NCBI RefSeq assembly: GCF_000613305.1
Contig: NZ_BAIO01000122.1
Location: forward strand, 1 to 5,977
Origin: Komagataeibacter kakiaceti JCM 25156
Lineage (GTDB): Bacteria > Pseudomonadota > Alphaproteobacteria > Acetobacterales > Acetobacteraceae
DNA length: 5,977 nucleotides
Direction of reading: 5' to 3'
Shown: positions 1 to 5,977 of the stretch, piece by piece
Layout of the letters: the number at the start of each line of letters is the position of its first letter
How positions within the stretch are numbered: the stretch's first letter is position 1
Program-made: the position numbers and the translations under genes
Notes under the pieces: generated by a model
What the model saw: only the letters and a program-made list of their open reading frames with translations
The model's database searches: none
Told to the model about the DNA's origin: nothing

Positions 1-83
1 CCCCGCCGCCCCCGGCCTATTATCCCGCCCAGCCCGCGTCGCCACCGCCGCCGGCCTATTACCCCTATGGCGGCGGCTACTGA
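1..83 (+). CDS. C-terminal end of a Pro/Tyr-rich protein (partial)
   Basis: Reading from base 3, the frame gives about 26 codons rich in Pro, Ala, Tyr and Gly and ends in YPYGGGY followed by TGA at 81-83. The tail contains the octapeptide PPPPAYYP twice (bases 3-26 and 42-65), separated by a short AQPAS-type linker. Low-complexity Pro/Tyr/Gly tails like this occur on small exported or envelope proteins, but the domain that would identify this one lies outside the window, so no function is assigned. It is on the same strand as the Spy-like gene that starts 63 bases later, and no terminator lies between them, so the two may be co-transcribed. The reading frame could be wrong, because only the tail is visible. 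Confidence 0.55.
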   Translation, partial: PPPPAYYPAQPASPPPPAYYPYGGGY

Positions 84-130
84 GCGCGCCGGTCCACCTG
101 ACATCCCCCACCACGCAACTACCTGATGCG

Positions 131-135
131 AAGGA
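131..135 (+). promoter_or_regulatory. Ribosome binding site that sets the start of the Spy-like gene
   Basis: AAGGA lies 11 bases before ATG 147 and 14 before ATG 150. It sits inside the coding part of the longer reading from ATG 126, which has no purine-rich site in front of it. This favours 147 (or 150) as the true start, and that start also puts the signal peptide at the very N-terminus. Confidence 0.5.
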
Positions 136-146
136 AAATACATAAA

Positions 147-677
147 ATGATGTTCCGCCGGTTCCTGCCCGCCGCCGCGTTCGTGCTCCTACCCGCCATG
201 GCCATGGCGGCGAGTCCGCAGCCCGCCCAGCAGCAGGCCAACGCCACCGCCTCCCTCGCCCATACCCCGCATGATCCCGCGCCGGAACAGGTGGATGCCC
301 ACATCACGGCGCTGCATGACGAGCTTGGCATTACCAAGAAGCAGGAAGCCCTGTGGACTCCCTTCGCCCAGACCATGCGCGATAACGCCCAGCGCCTGCA
401 CGACGCCATCGACAGCCGCCGCGAAAAGCTGCCAGGCATGAACGCCGTGGAAAACATGCAGTCCTATGCCGAGCTGACGGTCGAACGCGCGCATGACATG
501 CAGACGCTGAACTCCAGCTTCGCCGCACTGTATGAAAGCTTCTCCAAAAAGCAGCGCGCGCATGCCGATACCCTGTTCCGCCAGGGTGACGCCGAACATG
601 CCGAACACAGGCAGCAGGCAGCGGACACGACCACCGCGACGGCGCCCGCTACCGCCGCCGACGCACAGGCCAAATAA
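147..677 (+). CDS. Spy/CpxP-like periplasmic LTXXQ-family protein
   Basis: The product is 176 aa from ATG 147. An in-frame ATG at 126 would add seven residues, but it lacks a ribosome binding site. Residues 1-21 look like a Sec signal peptide: MMFRR, a hydrophobic run, then AMAMA with cleavage probably near residue 21-22. A Pro/Gln/Ala-rich spacer follows to about residue 46. Residues 47-147 form a predominantly helical, charged domain with two degenerate LTXXQ-type motifs, ITKKQ (62-66) and FSKKQ (132-136), and a conserved-looking QSYAEL stretch between them. Residues 148-176 are a His/Gln- then Ala/Thr-rich, probably disordered tail. Spy and CpxP of enterobacteria are ATP-independent periplasmic chaperones or stress sensors. 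The alphaproteobacterial members share the fold signature, but their exact roles are mostly untested, so chaperone activity here is inferred. It probably shares a transcript with the Pro/Tyr-rich gene upstream, and it ends at a strong terminator. Confidence 0.8.
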   Translation: MMFRRFLPAAAFVLLPAMAMAASPQPAQQQANATASLAHTPHDPAPEQVDAHITALHDELGITKKQEALWTPFAQTMRDNAQRLHDAIDSRREKLPGMNAVENMQSYAELTVERAHDMQTLNSSFAALYESFSKKQRAHADTLFRQGDAEHAEHRQQAADTTTATAPATAADAQAK

Positions 678-688
678 GGAACGGCCTG

Positions 689-723
689 AAAGGCCCGTAC
701 CCCACGGGGTACGGGCCTTTTTT
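689..723 (+). terminator. Intrinsic terminator of the Spy-like gene
   Basis: A perfect 14-bp stem (689-702 pairing with 707-720) closes a 4-base loop and runs straight into six T residues (718-723), 11 bases after the Spy-like stop codon. This is a textbook rho-independent terminator for the + strand. It lies between two converging genes. Read on the - strand it follows the zwf stop by 15 bases, but there the stem is followed by only three T, so it would be a weaker terminator for zwf. Confidence 0.93.
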
Positions 724-735
724 CATGGAACCACG

Positions 736-2285
736 TCAGGCGCGATCCAGCGGATACCACGTCCGCCCGTCGCGCCGGAGCAGTTCATCCGCCCCCTTGG
801 GGCCGGACGTGCCGGCGGGATAGATTTCCGGGCCGGTCGTATCTTTGGCCCATGCCTGCAGGACGGGATCGACCGCTTTCCATGCCGCCTCGATGTTATC
901 GGCGCGCTGGAACAGGGTTTCATCCCCCATCAGGCAGTCATACAGCAGGGTTTCGTACCCGACATTGGGGGTGCTGGCGAAGACATCCTCATACCTGAAA
1001 CGGGCCTGCACATCGGTCAGGTCCATTTCCGGCCCCGGCTTCTTGGCCCCATTTCCACCGTCAGCCCCTGGGCTGGCTGGATGTTGAGGATAATGCGGTT
1101 GGGCGGCAGATCCGCCGTTTCGGTGCCCCGGAACATCAGCATCGGCGGCTTGCGGAACTGCACGACGATTTCCGTCCGCCGTCCGCCCAGCCCCTTGCCG
1201 GTGCGCAGGTAGAACGGCACCCCGGCCCAGCGCCAGTTATCCACATGCAGTTTCAGCGCCACATAGGTTTCCGTATTGCTGTGCGGGGAAACGCCGGGGC
1301 TTTCGCGGTAGCCGACCATCGGCCTGCCCTCCACCGTGCCCGCCGCGTACTGCCCGCGCACCGCATCGCGCGGGTCCATGGGAGTCACAGCCTCGAAAAG
1401 CTGTTCCTTGGCGTTGCGCACGCTCTCGGCGCAGAAGGTGTTGGGCGGTTCCATCGCCACCATGGCGAAAAGCTGGAACAGGTGGTTGGGCACCATGTCG
1501 CGCAGGGCGCCGGTCGGCTCGTAAAACGCGCCGCGCTGTTCCACGCCTATGGTCTCGGCGGCGGTGATCTCGATATGATCGACATATTCGTTACGCCACA
1601 GCGGCTCGAATATCAGGTTGCCGAACCGCATGGCGAGAATGTTCTGCACCGTCTCCTTGCCCAGGAAATGGTCGATGCGGAACACCTGCGACTCATCAAG
1701 CACCGCCAGCACCTGCTGGTTGAGCGCGCGCGCGCTGGCCAGATCGGAACCGAAGGGCTTTTCGATCACCACGCGGCGGAACGCGCCTTCCTTCTGTGTC
1801 ACCACGCCCGCCTTGCCCAGCGTTTCCACCACGGGGGCGAAAAAGCGCGAGGGAATGGCGAGATAGAAGATGGCGTTGCCCGGCAGCTTTTCGCCCAGCG
1901 CGCGGATGGCGGCGACATCGCTGAAATCCGCCTGCACGTACTCCATCCTGCTGGCCAGCCAGTCCCACTGGGCGGCGTCGATGCTGGCGGGATGGAATTC
2001 CGCGTTCGGATCCCTGGTAAAGGACTCCATCATGTCATGCAGCCCGTCGCGCCACTGCGCGGTGGTGGTGTCCACGCGGTCCACGCCGATGATGCGAAAT
2101 CCGTCATCAAGCAGGCGACTGCCCACAAGATTATAAAGCGCCGGAACAAGCAGCCGCTTGGTCAGATCCCCATGCGCGCCGAAGATGACGAGCGTGCAGG
2201 GAGGGGTAGTGCGCACCCCGGCGGGGGAAACCGGGCGCGGGCTGGCCGTGGCGGGCGTTTCGGGAATGTCAGGTGATAAGGCCAT
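736..2285 (-). CDS. zwf: Glucose-6-phosphate 1-dehydrogenase, frameshifted as given
   Basis: This enzyme oxidises glucose-6-phosphate to 6-phosphogluconolactone with NADP(+) (or NAD(+)), the entry step of the oxidative pentose phosphate pathway, in the cytoplasm. From the ATG read at 2285, the nucleotide-binding motif GAHGDL is at residues 36-41 and EKPFG at 175-179. The family signature RIDHFLGKE is at 203-211, with D205/H206, and a second catalytic-type His is H268 in MVPNHLFQ. After residue 413 the frame breaks at a G run (plus-strand 1047-1050). The correct C-terminus resumes in another frame (MDLTDVQARF onward, to the stop at 736-738). Adding one G restores one 516-aa protein, normal for the family. 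The start at 2285 (MALSPD) has a GAGAGA-like site just upstream. An in-frame ATG at 2396 would add 37 Arg/Ala-rich residues that do not look like Zwf. It is convergent with the Spy-like gene and divergent from asd. Confidence 0.93.
1047..1050 (-). other. zwf: Frameshift site in zwf (G-run one base short)
   Basis: On the coding strand the sequence reads ATG GGG CCA AGA AGC and soon hits TGA at 1017-1019. With five G instead of four it reads ATG GGG GCC AAG AAG CCG (MGAKKPGPEMDL), which joins the N-terminal 413 residues to the Zwf C-terminus seamlessly. The break is certain. Whether it is a sequencing error or a real mutation cannot be told from the sequence alone. Confidence 0.85.
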
Positions 2286-2472
2286 GATCTCTCTAACCGT
2301 TCTTGCCTGCGCGCCACATCCGGGCAATTGAGGGAAGACGGCCCTGCCCCGTGGCGCGATGGATCGAGCCTGCACCGGGCATGCGACACGCGACAAGGTC
2401 TATCCGCGCATGGGACGTGCCACCCTGGCCCCGCGCCCGATTCGATTCGCGGTTTTGCACGGCCCGCGCTGC

Positions 2473-2501
2473 TTGCACCTTTCGGTTACAGGCTCTAGGT
2501 G
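2473..2501 (+). promoter_or_regulatory. Weak candidate promoter for asd
   Basis: TTGCAC (2473-2478) resembles a sigma-70-type -35 box. With a 17-base spacer it is followed by TAGGTG (2496-2501), a poor -10 match. It would leave a leader of roughly 55-60 bases before asd. The same TTGCAC hexamer also occurs about 20 bases upstream. The call rests on position and spacing only. For the divergent zwf gene I found no convincing promoter in 2286-2565, although one must lie in or near that interval. Confidence 0.25.
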
Positions 2502-2520
2502 TCGCTACAGTTACGCAAAA

Positions 2521-2545
2521 CCGGCCATTCCCCCGGAATGTCCGG
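2521..2545. repeat. 25-bp interrupted dyad in the asd leader
   Basis: CCGGCCATTCC (2521-2531) and GGAATGTCCGG (2535-2545) are inverted copies with a single mismatch, 3 bases apart. In RNA this would be a stable hairpin ending 7 bases before the asd Shine-Dalgarno sequence. In DNA it is a symmetric site between the divergent zwf and asd genes. No T-tract follows, so it is not an intrinsic terminator. Whether it works as an operator, as a translational hairpin or not at all is unknown. Confidence 0.6.
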
Positions 2546-2565
2546 GCAGGACAGGAAAGAAGATT

Positions 2566-3585
2566 ATGGGTTACCGCGTTGCGGTGGTGGGCGCCACCGG
2601 CGCTGTGGGGCGCGAAATCCTCAAGACTCTGGCCGAGCGCCAGTTCCCTGTGGATGAGATCGTGGCCCTGGCGTCCGCCCGTTCGGCGGGCAAGGAAGTC
2701 TCCTTTGGCGATAAAAAGGTGCTGAAGGTCCAGAATCTGGAAACCTTCGACTTCACCGGCTGGGATGTCGCGCTTTTCTCCCCCGGCGGGGCGGTCTCGG
2801 CCGTGCATGCGCCGCGCGCGGCGAAGGCGGGATGCGTCGTGATCGACAACACCTCCCACTTCCGCATGGAGCCGGACGTGCCGCTGGTGGTGCCGGAGGT
2901 CAATCCCAATGATGTGAAGAAGGCGAAGCGCGGCATCATCGCCAACCCCAACTGCTCGACCATCCAGATGGTCGTGGCGCTCAAGCCGCTGCATGACCTG
3001 TTCACAATCAAGCGCGTTGTGGTGGCCACCTACCAGGCCGTGGCGGGCGCGGGCAAGAGCGGGATGGACGAACTGTTCGGCCAGGCGCGCGGCAGCCTGG
3101 TGGGCGACCCGCTCAAGGCCGAGCAGTTCACCAAGCAGATCGCGTTCAACTGCATTCCCCACATCGACCGTTTCATGGATGACGGATCGACCAAGGAAGA
3201 GTGGAAGATGGCGGTCGAGACCCGCAAGATTCTCGATCCCGACATCGCGGTTTTCGCCACCTGCGTGCGGGTGCCCGTGTTCATCGGCCATGCCGAGGCG
3301 GTGACGGTGGAATTCGAGGAACCCGTTGATATTGAACGCGCCCGTGAAGCCCTGCGCGAGGCCCCCGGCGTGGTGCTGCACGACAAGCGCGAGGATGGCG
3401 GCTACGTCACCCCCCTCGAGGCCGTGGGCGAGGACGCGACCTATGTCTCGCGCCTGCGCATCGACCCCACCGTGCCCAATGGACTCGGGTTCTGGTGCGT
3501 GGCGGACAACCTGCGCAAGGGGGCGGCGCTGAACGCGGTCCAGATTGCCGAAACCATGATCGCGCTCGACCTGCTCGGCCACTGA
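2566..3585 (+). CDS. asd: Aspartate-semialdehyde dehydrogenase
   Basis: This enzyme reduces aspartyl-4-phosphate to aspartate-4-semialdehyde with NADPH in the cytoplasm. That product is the branch point to diaminopimelate/lysine, threonine and methionine. The protein has 339 aa, the usual family length, and is intact. The N-terminal Rossmann motif VVGATGAVG is at residues 7-15. The catalytic Cys130 is in NPNCST (128-132). YQAVAGAGKSG (156-166) carries the active-site Gln157. NCIPHID is at 195-201, and substrate and acid/base residues R235 and H242 are in VRVPVFIGHAEAV (234-246). The start at 2566 is supported by AGGA at 2553-2556, nine bases upstream. The open frame continues upstream to 2359, but that extension has no family similarity. 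It is divergent from zwf, preceded by a dyad and followed by a long hairpin, then the sdh genes. Confidence 0.96.
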   Translation: MGYRVAVVGATGAVGREILKTLAERQFPVDEIVALASARSAGKEVSFGDKKVLKVQNLETFDFTGWDVALFSPGGAVSAVHAPRAAKAGCVVIDNTSHFRMEPDVPLVVPEVNPNDVKKAKRGIIANPNCSTIQMVVALKPLHDLFTIKRVVVATYQAVAGAGKSGMDELFGQARGSLVGDPLKAEQFTKQIAFNCIPHIDRFMDDGSTKEEWKMAVETRKILDPDIAVFATCVRVPVFIGHAEAVTVEFEEPVDIERAREALREAPGVVLHDKREDGGYVTPLEAVGEDATYVSRLRIDPTVPNGLGFWCVADNLRKGAALNAVQIAETMIALDLLGH

Positions 3586-3595
3586 AGGCCACCCG

Positions 3596-3649
3596 CCATG
3601 CACGCCCGGAGGGCAGGATTGCGCTCCTGTTCTCCACCGGGCGGCATGG
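3596..3649 (+). repeat. Long imperfect hairpin after asd (possible non-canonical terminator)
   Basis: Bases 3596-3609 pair with 3637-3649 over 13 base pairs with one bulged A at 3602. After an A-A mismatch the pairing continues with GG/CC (3611-3612 with 3634-3635). An inner stem CAGGA/TCCTG (3614-3618 with 3625-3629) closes a 6-base loop. The hairpin begins 11 bases past the asd stop. No T-tract follows, so it is not a standard intrinsic terminator. It could stabilise the asd mRNA end, help termination, or separate asd from sdh expression. Confidence 0.55.
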
Positions 3650-3679
3650 GGTCTCTCAACCTCGTGTTCCGGGCCTGCG

Positions 3680-3708
3680 TTGACCCGGCCTTCCGTGCGG
3701 CGTAGGAC
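3680..3708 (+). promoter_or_regulatory. Candidate sdh operon promoter
   Basis: TTGACC (3680-3685) is a five-of-six match to the -35 consensus. After a 17-base spacer comes TAGGAC (3703-3708), a moderate -10. Transcription would start near 3715 and leave a leader of about 55 bases before sdhC. The -35 box lies in a small inverted repeat (CCGGG 3669-3673 and CCCGG 3684-3688). The placement after the asd hairpin is sensible, but the call is by eye only. Confidence 0.35.
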
Positions 3709-3769
3709 CGGATTCAGACAAGGCGACGGAACAAACCGAAGCCATAACAGGGAAATTGACGAGACGACC

Positions 3770-4224
3770 ATGCAGGATGTCCGTGATGCGCTCTATGTAG
3801 GCAGCGAAGCGACGGAACTCTGACCAGGCGGCTATGTCCCCACACCTCCAGGTCTACCGCTTCCGTCTTTCCATGTTCCTTTCAATCGCGAACCGCGCCG
3901 CCGGGGTTGCCGCCGCTGGCGGTTCAGCTTGGCCTGTGCTGGATCAGCGCGGCTGCCAAGGGACCCAAATCTTTCAGCAAGGTCCAGAAAGTGACCGGCA
4001 ACCCGCTGGGCCAGCTCGTGCTGGCCGGGTGGGCGCTGGCGCTGGTCTACCACTTCGTGGCGGGACTGCGCCACCTTGCGTGGGATAGCGGCTACCGCTT
4101 CGACAAGAAGGAAATCAACGAGGATGGCCCCGTGGCCGTGGGCGTGACCGTGGGAACCACGCTGGCGCTGGTGGCGGGTATCCTTGGTGTTGCGATCTGT
4201 CGTTCCCGCAAGAAGGCATCCTGA
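3770..4224 (+). CDS. sdhC: Succinate dehydrogenase cytochrome b556 subunit, frame broken as given
   Basis: SdhC is one of the two membrane anchors of complex II; it helps bind haem b and ubiquinone in the inner membrane. No single frame encodes it. The N-terminus MQDVRDALYVG reads from ATG 3770. The hallmark RPMSPHLQVYRF reads in a second frame around ATG 3834, and everything from about 3918 to TGA 4222-4224 in a third. Repairing three one-base run lengths (near 3811, 3832 and 3918) gives 151 aa with RRPMSPHLQVYR (20-31), the quinone-site pair S39/R43 in SIANR, and the haem-ligand candidate H95 in YHFVAGLRH. It also gives three hydrophobic segments (about 36-61, 81-102, 124-143) and a basic RSRKKAS end. 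The start at 3770 has only a weak upstream AGGGAA (3749-3754, 15 bases away). ATG 3834 alone would skip the N-terminal arm and has AGGCGG too close to serve as its binding site. It lies two bases before sdhD. Confidence 0.88.
3811..3832 (+). other. sdhC: Two one-base losses in sdhC 5' part
   Basis: From ATG 3770 the frame runs into TGA at 3821-3823. Inserting one G at 3811/3812 gives GAA GCG GAC GGA ACT CTG ACC AGG CGG (EADGTLTRR). Inserting one C at 3832 then gives CCT ATG TCC (PMS). Together they restore the conserved RRPMSPHLQ junction without any other change. The exact inserted bases are inferred from run lengths and the family consensus. Confidence 0.7.
3915..3924 (+). other. sdhC: Third frame break in sdhC (first membrane helix)
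   Basis: The frame carrying SPHLQVYRFRLSMFLSIANRAAGV must change to the frame carrying VQLGLCWISAAAKG within these bases (GCTGGCGGTT). Removing one G at 3918-3919 gives GCT GCG GTT CAG (AAVQ). A loss of two bases, as from GGCGCGG, would fit as well. Either way the first transmembrane helix is preserved. Confidence 0.7.
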
Positions 4225-4226
4225 CC

Positions 4227-4658
4227 ATGAGCAATCCACACAAGCCTCATATCACGGTCATGCGCTCCCAGCTTTCCCGCGCACGCGGGCTGGGTTCGGG
4301 GCAGGCCGGTGTCGCCCACTGGTGGGCGGAACGCGCTTCGGCCGTGGCGCTGGTGCCGCTGTCGGGCTGGTTCGTGATCCAGGTGTTCCGTCTTGCCGGC
4401 GCATCGCAGCCGGAAGTGGCGAAATGGGGCGCGCGCCCCGTGAACACGACCCTGATGCTGTCACTGGTGATCCTGACCTTCTATCACACCCAGCTCGGGC
4501 TGCAGGTCATCATCGATGACTATGTGCATGGCAAGGCGCACCTGCCCGCGGGGCTGCTGATGAAGGGAATCGTCTTCCTTCTGGGGCTGTTCGGCACGGT
4601 TTCCGTGCTGAAGCTGGCGCTGGCCGGCAGCAGCCGGGGCCGGATCGCCGCGGGCTGA
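4227..4658 (+). CDS. sdhD: Succinate dehydrogenase hydrophobic membrane anchor subunit
   Basis: SdhD is the second membrane anchor of complex II and completes the haem b and ubiquinone sites with SdhC. The protein has 143 aa and one intact frame. A basic, Gly-rich N-terminus leads into HWWAERASAVAL (31-42), typical of alphaproteobacterial SdhD. Three hydrophobic segments lie at about 38-55, 76-96 and 110-132. H87 in FYHTQLGLQ is the likely axial haem ligand, and Y99 in IIDDYVHG sits 12 residues later, the same spacing as His71 and Tyr83 of the E. coli protein. The start ATG is preceded by AGAAGG (4211-4216), ten bases away and inside the end of sdhC. Only two bases separate it from the sdhC stop, so translation is probably coupled. 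Confidence 0.94.
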   Translation: MSNPHKPHITVMRSQLSRARGLGSGQAGVAHWWAERASAVALVPLSGWFVIQVFRLAGASQPEVAKWGARPVNTTLMLSLVILTFYHTQLGLQVIIDDYVHGKAHLPAGLLMKGIVFLLGLFGTVSVLKLALAGSSRGRIAAG

Positions 4659-4755
4659 GCCCCGCGCGGCCAACCTGCACGGAACATGACATTCGCGGAC
4701 TGGCGAGCGGCAACGCCGCCTGCCGTCCGGACGAACATCGGGACACGTCCAAGAA

Positions 4756-5977
4756 ATGAACGCGACCACTTCACCACTCACCGGCTCCTACAGGGTTGTT
4801 GACCACGCATATGACGTGGTTGTTGTCGGCGCTGGCGGCTCTGGCCTCCGGGCCACGCTGGGCATGGGGGCCGCCGGCCTCAAGACCGCCTGCGTGACCA
4901 AGGTTTTCCCCACACGCAGCCACACCGTCGCCGCACAGGGCGGCATTGGCGCATCGCTTGGCAACATGGCCGAGGATAACTGGCGCTGGCACATGTACGA
5001 TACCGTCAAGGGATCGGACTGGCTGGGCGACCAGGACGCCATCGAATACATGTGCCGCGAGGCCGTGCCCGCGGTGCATGAGCTGGAACACATGGGTGTG
5101 CCCTTTTCCCGCACGGAAGACGGCAAGATCTACCAGCGCCCCTTCGGCGGCCACATGCGCAACTATGGCGAGGCCCCGGTGCCCCGCGCCTGCGCCGCAG
5201 CCGACCGCACGGGCCATGCCATCCTGCACACGCTGTACCAGCAGTGCCTGAAGCATAACGTCGAATTCTTCGTCGAATATTTCGCCATCGACCTGATCAT
5301 GGACGAGGACGGCGCCTGCCGTGGCGTCATGGCATGGTGCCTGGAAGACGGCTCCCTGCACCGCTTCCGCGCCCAGAAGGTCGTGCTCGCGACGGGCGGC
5401 TATGGCCGCGCCTACCACTCCTGCACCTCGGCGCATACCTGCACGGGTGATGGCGGTGGCATGGCGATCCGCGCGGGCCTGCCGATGCAGGACATGGAAT
5501 TCGTGCAGTTCCACCCGACCGGCATCTACCCCGCCGGCTGCCTGCTGACGGAAGGCTGCCGTGGCGAGGGTGGCTACCTGACCAATTCCGAGGGTGAGCG
5601 CTTCATGGAACGCTACGCCCCCACGGCGAAGGATCTCGCATCGCGCGACGTGGTGTCACGCGCCATGACCATCGAGATCAACGAAGGTCGTGGCTGTGGC
5701 CCGGAAAAGAACTACATCATGCTGCATCTCGAGCATCTCGGTGCCGACATCCTGCATGAACGCCTGCCCGGCATCCTGGAAACGGCGCGCATCTTCGCGG
5801 GCATCGACGTGACCAAGGAACCCGTGCCGGTGCTGCCGACCGTGCATTACAACATGGGCGGCATTCCCACCAACTACCATGGTGAGGTCATCCGCCCCAC
5901 GGCGGAGGATGTGGACGCGGTGGTGCCGGGCCTGATGGCCGTGGGTGAAGCGGCCTGCGTGTCCGTGCATGGCGCGA
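4756..5977 (+). CDS. sdhA: Succinate dehydrogenase flavoprotein subunit (partial, 3' end cut by window)
   Basis: SdhA oxidises succinate to fumarate with covalently bound FAD on the cytoplasmic face of complex II, and passes electrons to SdhB. The frame is open from ATG 4756 to the window edge: 407 codons of an expected ~600. Visible motifs are the FAD dinucleotide fold [10 protein letters not shown] (22-31) and [12 protein letters not shown] (54-65), where H56 is the FAD-linking His. Next come [12 protein letters not shown] (133-144), QFHPTG (251-256) with substrate-binding H253, and TEGCRGEGG (265-273). R297 in ASRDVV is the proton-shuttle Arg equivalent, and H364 is in [10 protein letters not shown] (364-373). 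The second substrate Arg and the C-terminal domain are beyond the edge. The Shine-Dalgarno sequence is weak (GGGA at 4740-4743, AAGAA touching the ATG), but no other in-frame ATG exists upstream. The 97-base gap after sdhD holds only a 10-bp palindrome, CGTCCGGACG (4724-4733). Confidence 0.97.
   Translation, partial: MNATTSPLTGSYRVVDHAYDVVVVGAGGSGLRATLGMGAAGLKTACVTKVFPTRSHTVAAQGGIGASLGNMAEDNWRWHMYDTVKGSDWLGDQDAIEYMCREAVPAVHELEHMGVPFSRTEDGKIYQRPFGGHMRNYGEAPVPRACAAADRTGHAILHTLYQQCLKHNVEFFVEYFAIDLIMDEDGACRGVMAWCLEDGSLHRFRAQKVVLATGGYGRAYHSCTSAHTCTGDGGGMAIRAGLPMQDMEFVQFHPTGIYPAGCLLTEGCRGEGGYLTNSEGERFMERYAPTAKDLASRDVVSRAMTIEINEGRGCGPEKNYIMLHLEHLGADILHERLPGILETARIFAGIDVTKEPVPVLPTVHYNMGGIPTNYHGEVIRPTAEDVDAVVPGLMAVGEAACVSVHGA

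Noticed and set aside
193..210. Perfect 18-bp palindrome CCGCCATGGCCATGGCGG
   Set aside because: It lies inside the signal-peptide codons (Ala-Met-Ala-Met-Ala) and is explained by alternating GCC/ATG/GCG codons. A regulatory role inside the coding region is unlikely.
1017..1060. Programmed ribosomal frameshift in zwf
   Set aside because: There is no slippery heptamer with a downstream pseudoknot that I can see, zwf is not known to use recoding, and similar one-base breaks occur in sdhC. A run-length error explains both more simply.
532..1212. 226-codon + strand frame bridging the end of the Spy-like gene and the zwf C-terminus
   Set aside because: It runs straight through the strong terminator at 689-723, is Pro/Arg-rich, and overlaps two well-supported genes in other frames.
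1245..2276. 343-codon open frame on the + strand across zwf
   Set aside because: It is antisense to zwf, its His/Arg/Gly-rich composition mirrors the zwf codons, and it shows no domain.
2286..2565. Riboswitch (e.g. lysine type) in the asd leader
   Set aside because: Apart from the simple 25-bp dyad I see no multi-helix junction or conserved riboswitch core, and the probable leader is too short for a lysine riboswitch.
2293..3771. 492-codon open frame on the - strand across asd
   Set aside because: It is antisense to a complete, motif-bearing asd gene. It is Arg/His/Gly-rich with no recognisable domain and is a typical shadow frame in GC-rich DNA.
4771..5514. 247-codon open frame on the - strand across sdhA
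   Set aside because: The + strand carries an uninterrupted SdhA frame with all flavoprotein motifs; the antisense frame is a shadow.

Overview
The window is a GC-rich stretch of core-metabolism chromosome. It most likely comes from an acetic acid bacterium (Acetobacteraceae, Komagataeibacter/Gluconacetobacter-like). I base this on the protein sequences I recognise, the alphaproteobacterial style of SdhA, SdhC and SdhD, and the asd-sdhCDA neighbourhood; no database search was possible. I see no mobile element, CRISPR array, tRNA, rRNA or defence system.

Layout. Positions 1-83 hold the last codons of a Pro/Tyr-rich protein on the + strand. Next is a small exported Spy/CpxP-like (LTXXQ) protein (147-677, +), which ends in a strong intrinsic terminator (689-723). 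Converging on it from the - strand is zwf, glucose-6-phosphate dehydrogenase (2285 down to 736), which is broken by one frameshift near its C-terminal quarter. A divergent 280-bp intergenic region separates zwf from asd, aspartate-semialdehyde dehydrogenase (2566-3585, +). It carries a 25-bp dyad just upstream of the asd ribosome binding site. Directly after asd is a long imperfect hairpin (3596-3649), then a possible promoter, then the succinate dehydrogenase genes: sdhC (3770-4224, with three reading-frame breaks), sdhD (4227-4658) and the first 407 codons of sdhA (4756 to the window end). sdhB presumably follows outside the window.

How the genes work together. zwf feeds glucose-6-phosphate into the oxidative pentose phosphate pathway and makes NADPH. 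asd makes the branch-point aldehyde for lysine/diaminopimelate, methionine and threonine. SdhC and SdhD are the haem- and quinone-binding membrane anchor for the SdhA flavoprotein of respiratory complex II. The Spy-like protein would act in the periplasm and has no obvious link to the rest.

Main observation. All four frame breaks (one in zwf, three in sdhC) can be repaired by changing a short G or C run by a single base. The repaired proteins keep every family motif and have normal lengths. This points to homopolymer-length errors in the assembly, or less likely to very recent gene inactivation, rather than to new biology. I found no convincing undescribed system; the non-coding structures around asd are the most worthwhile genuine signals.
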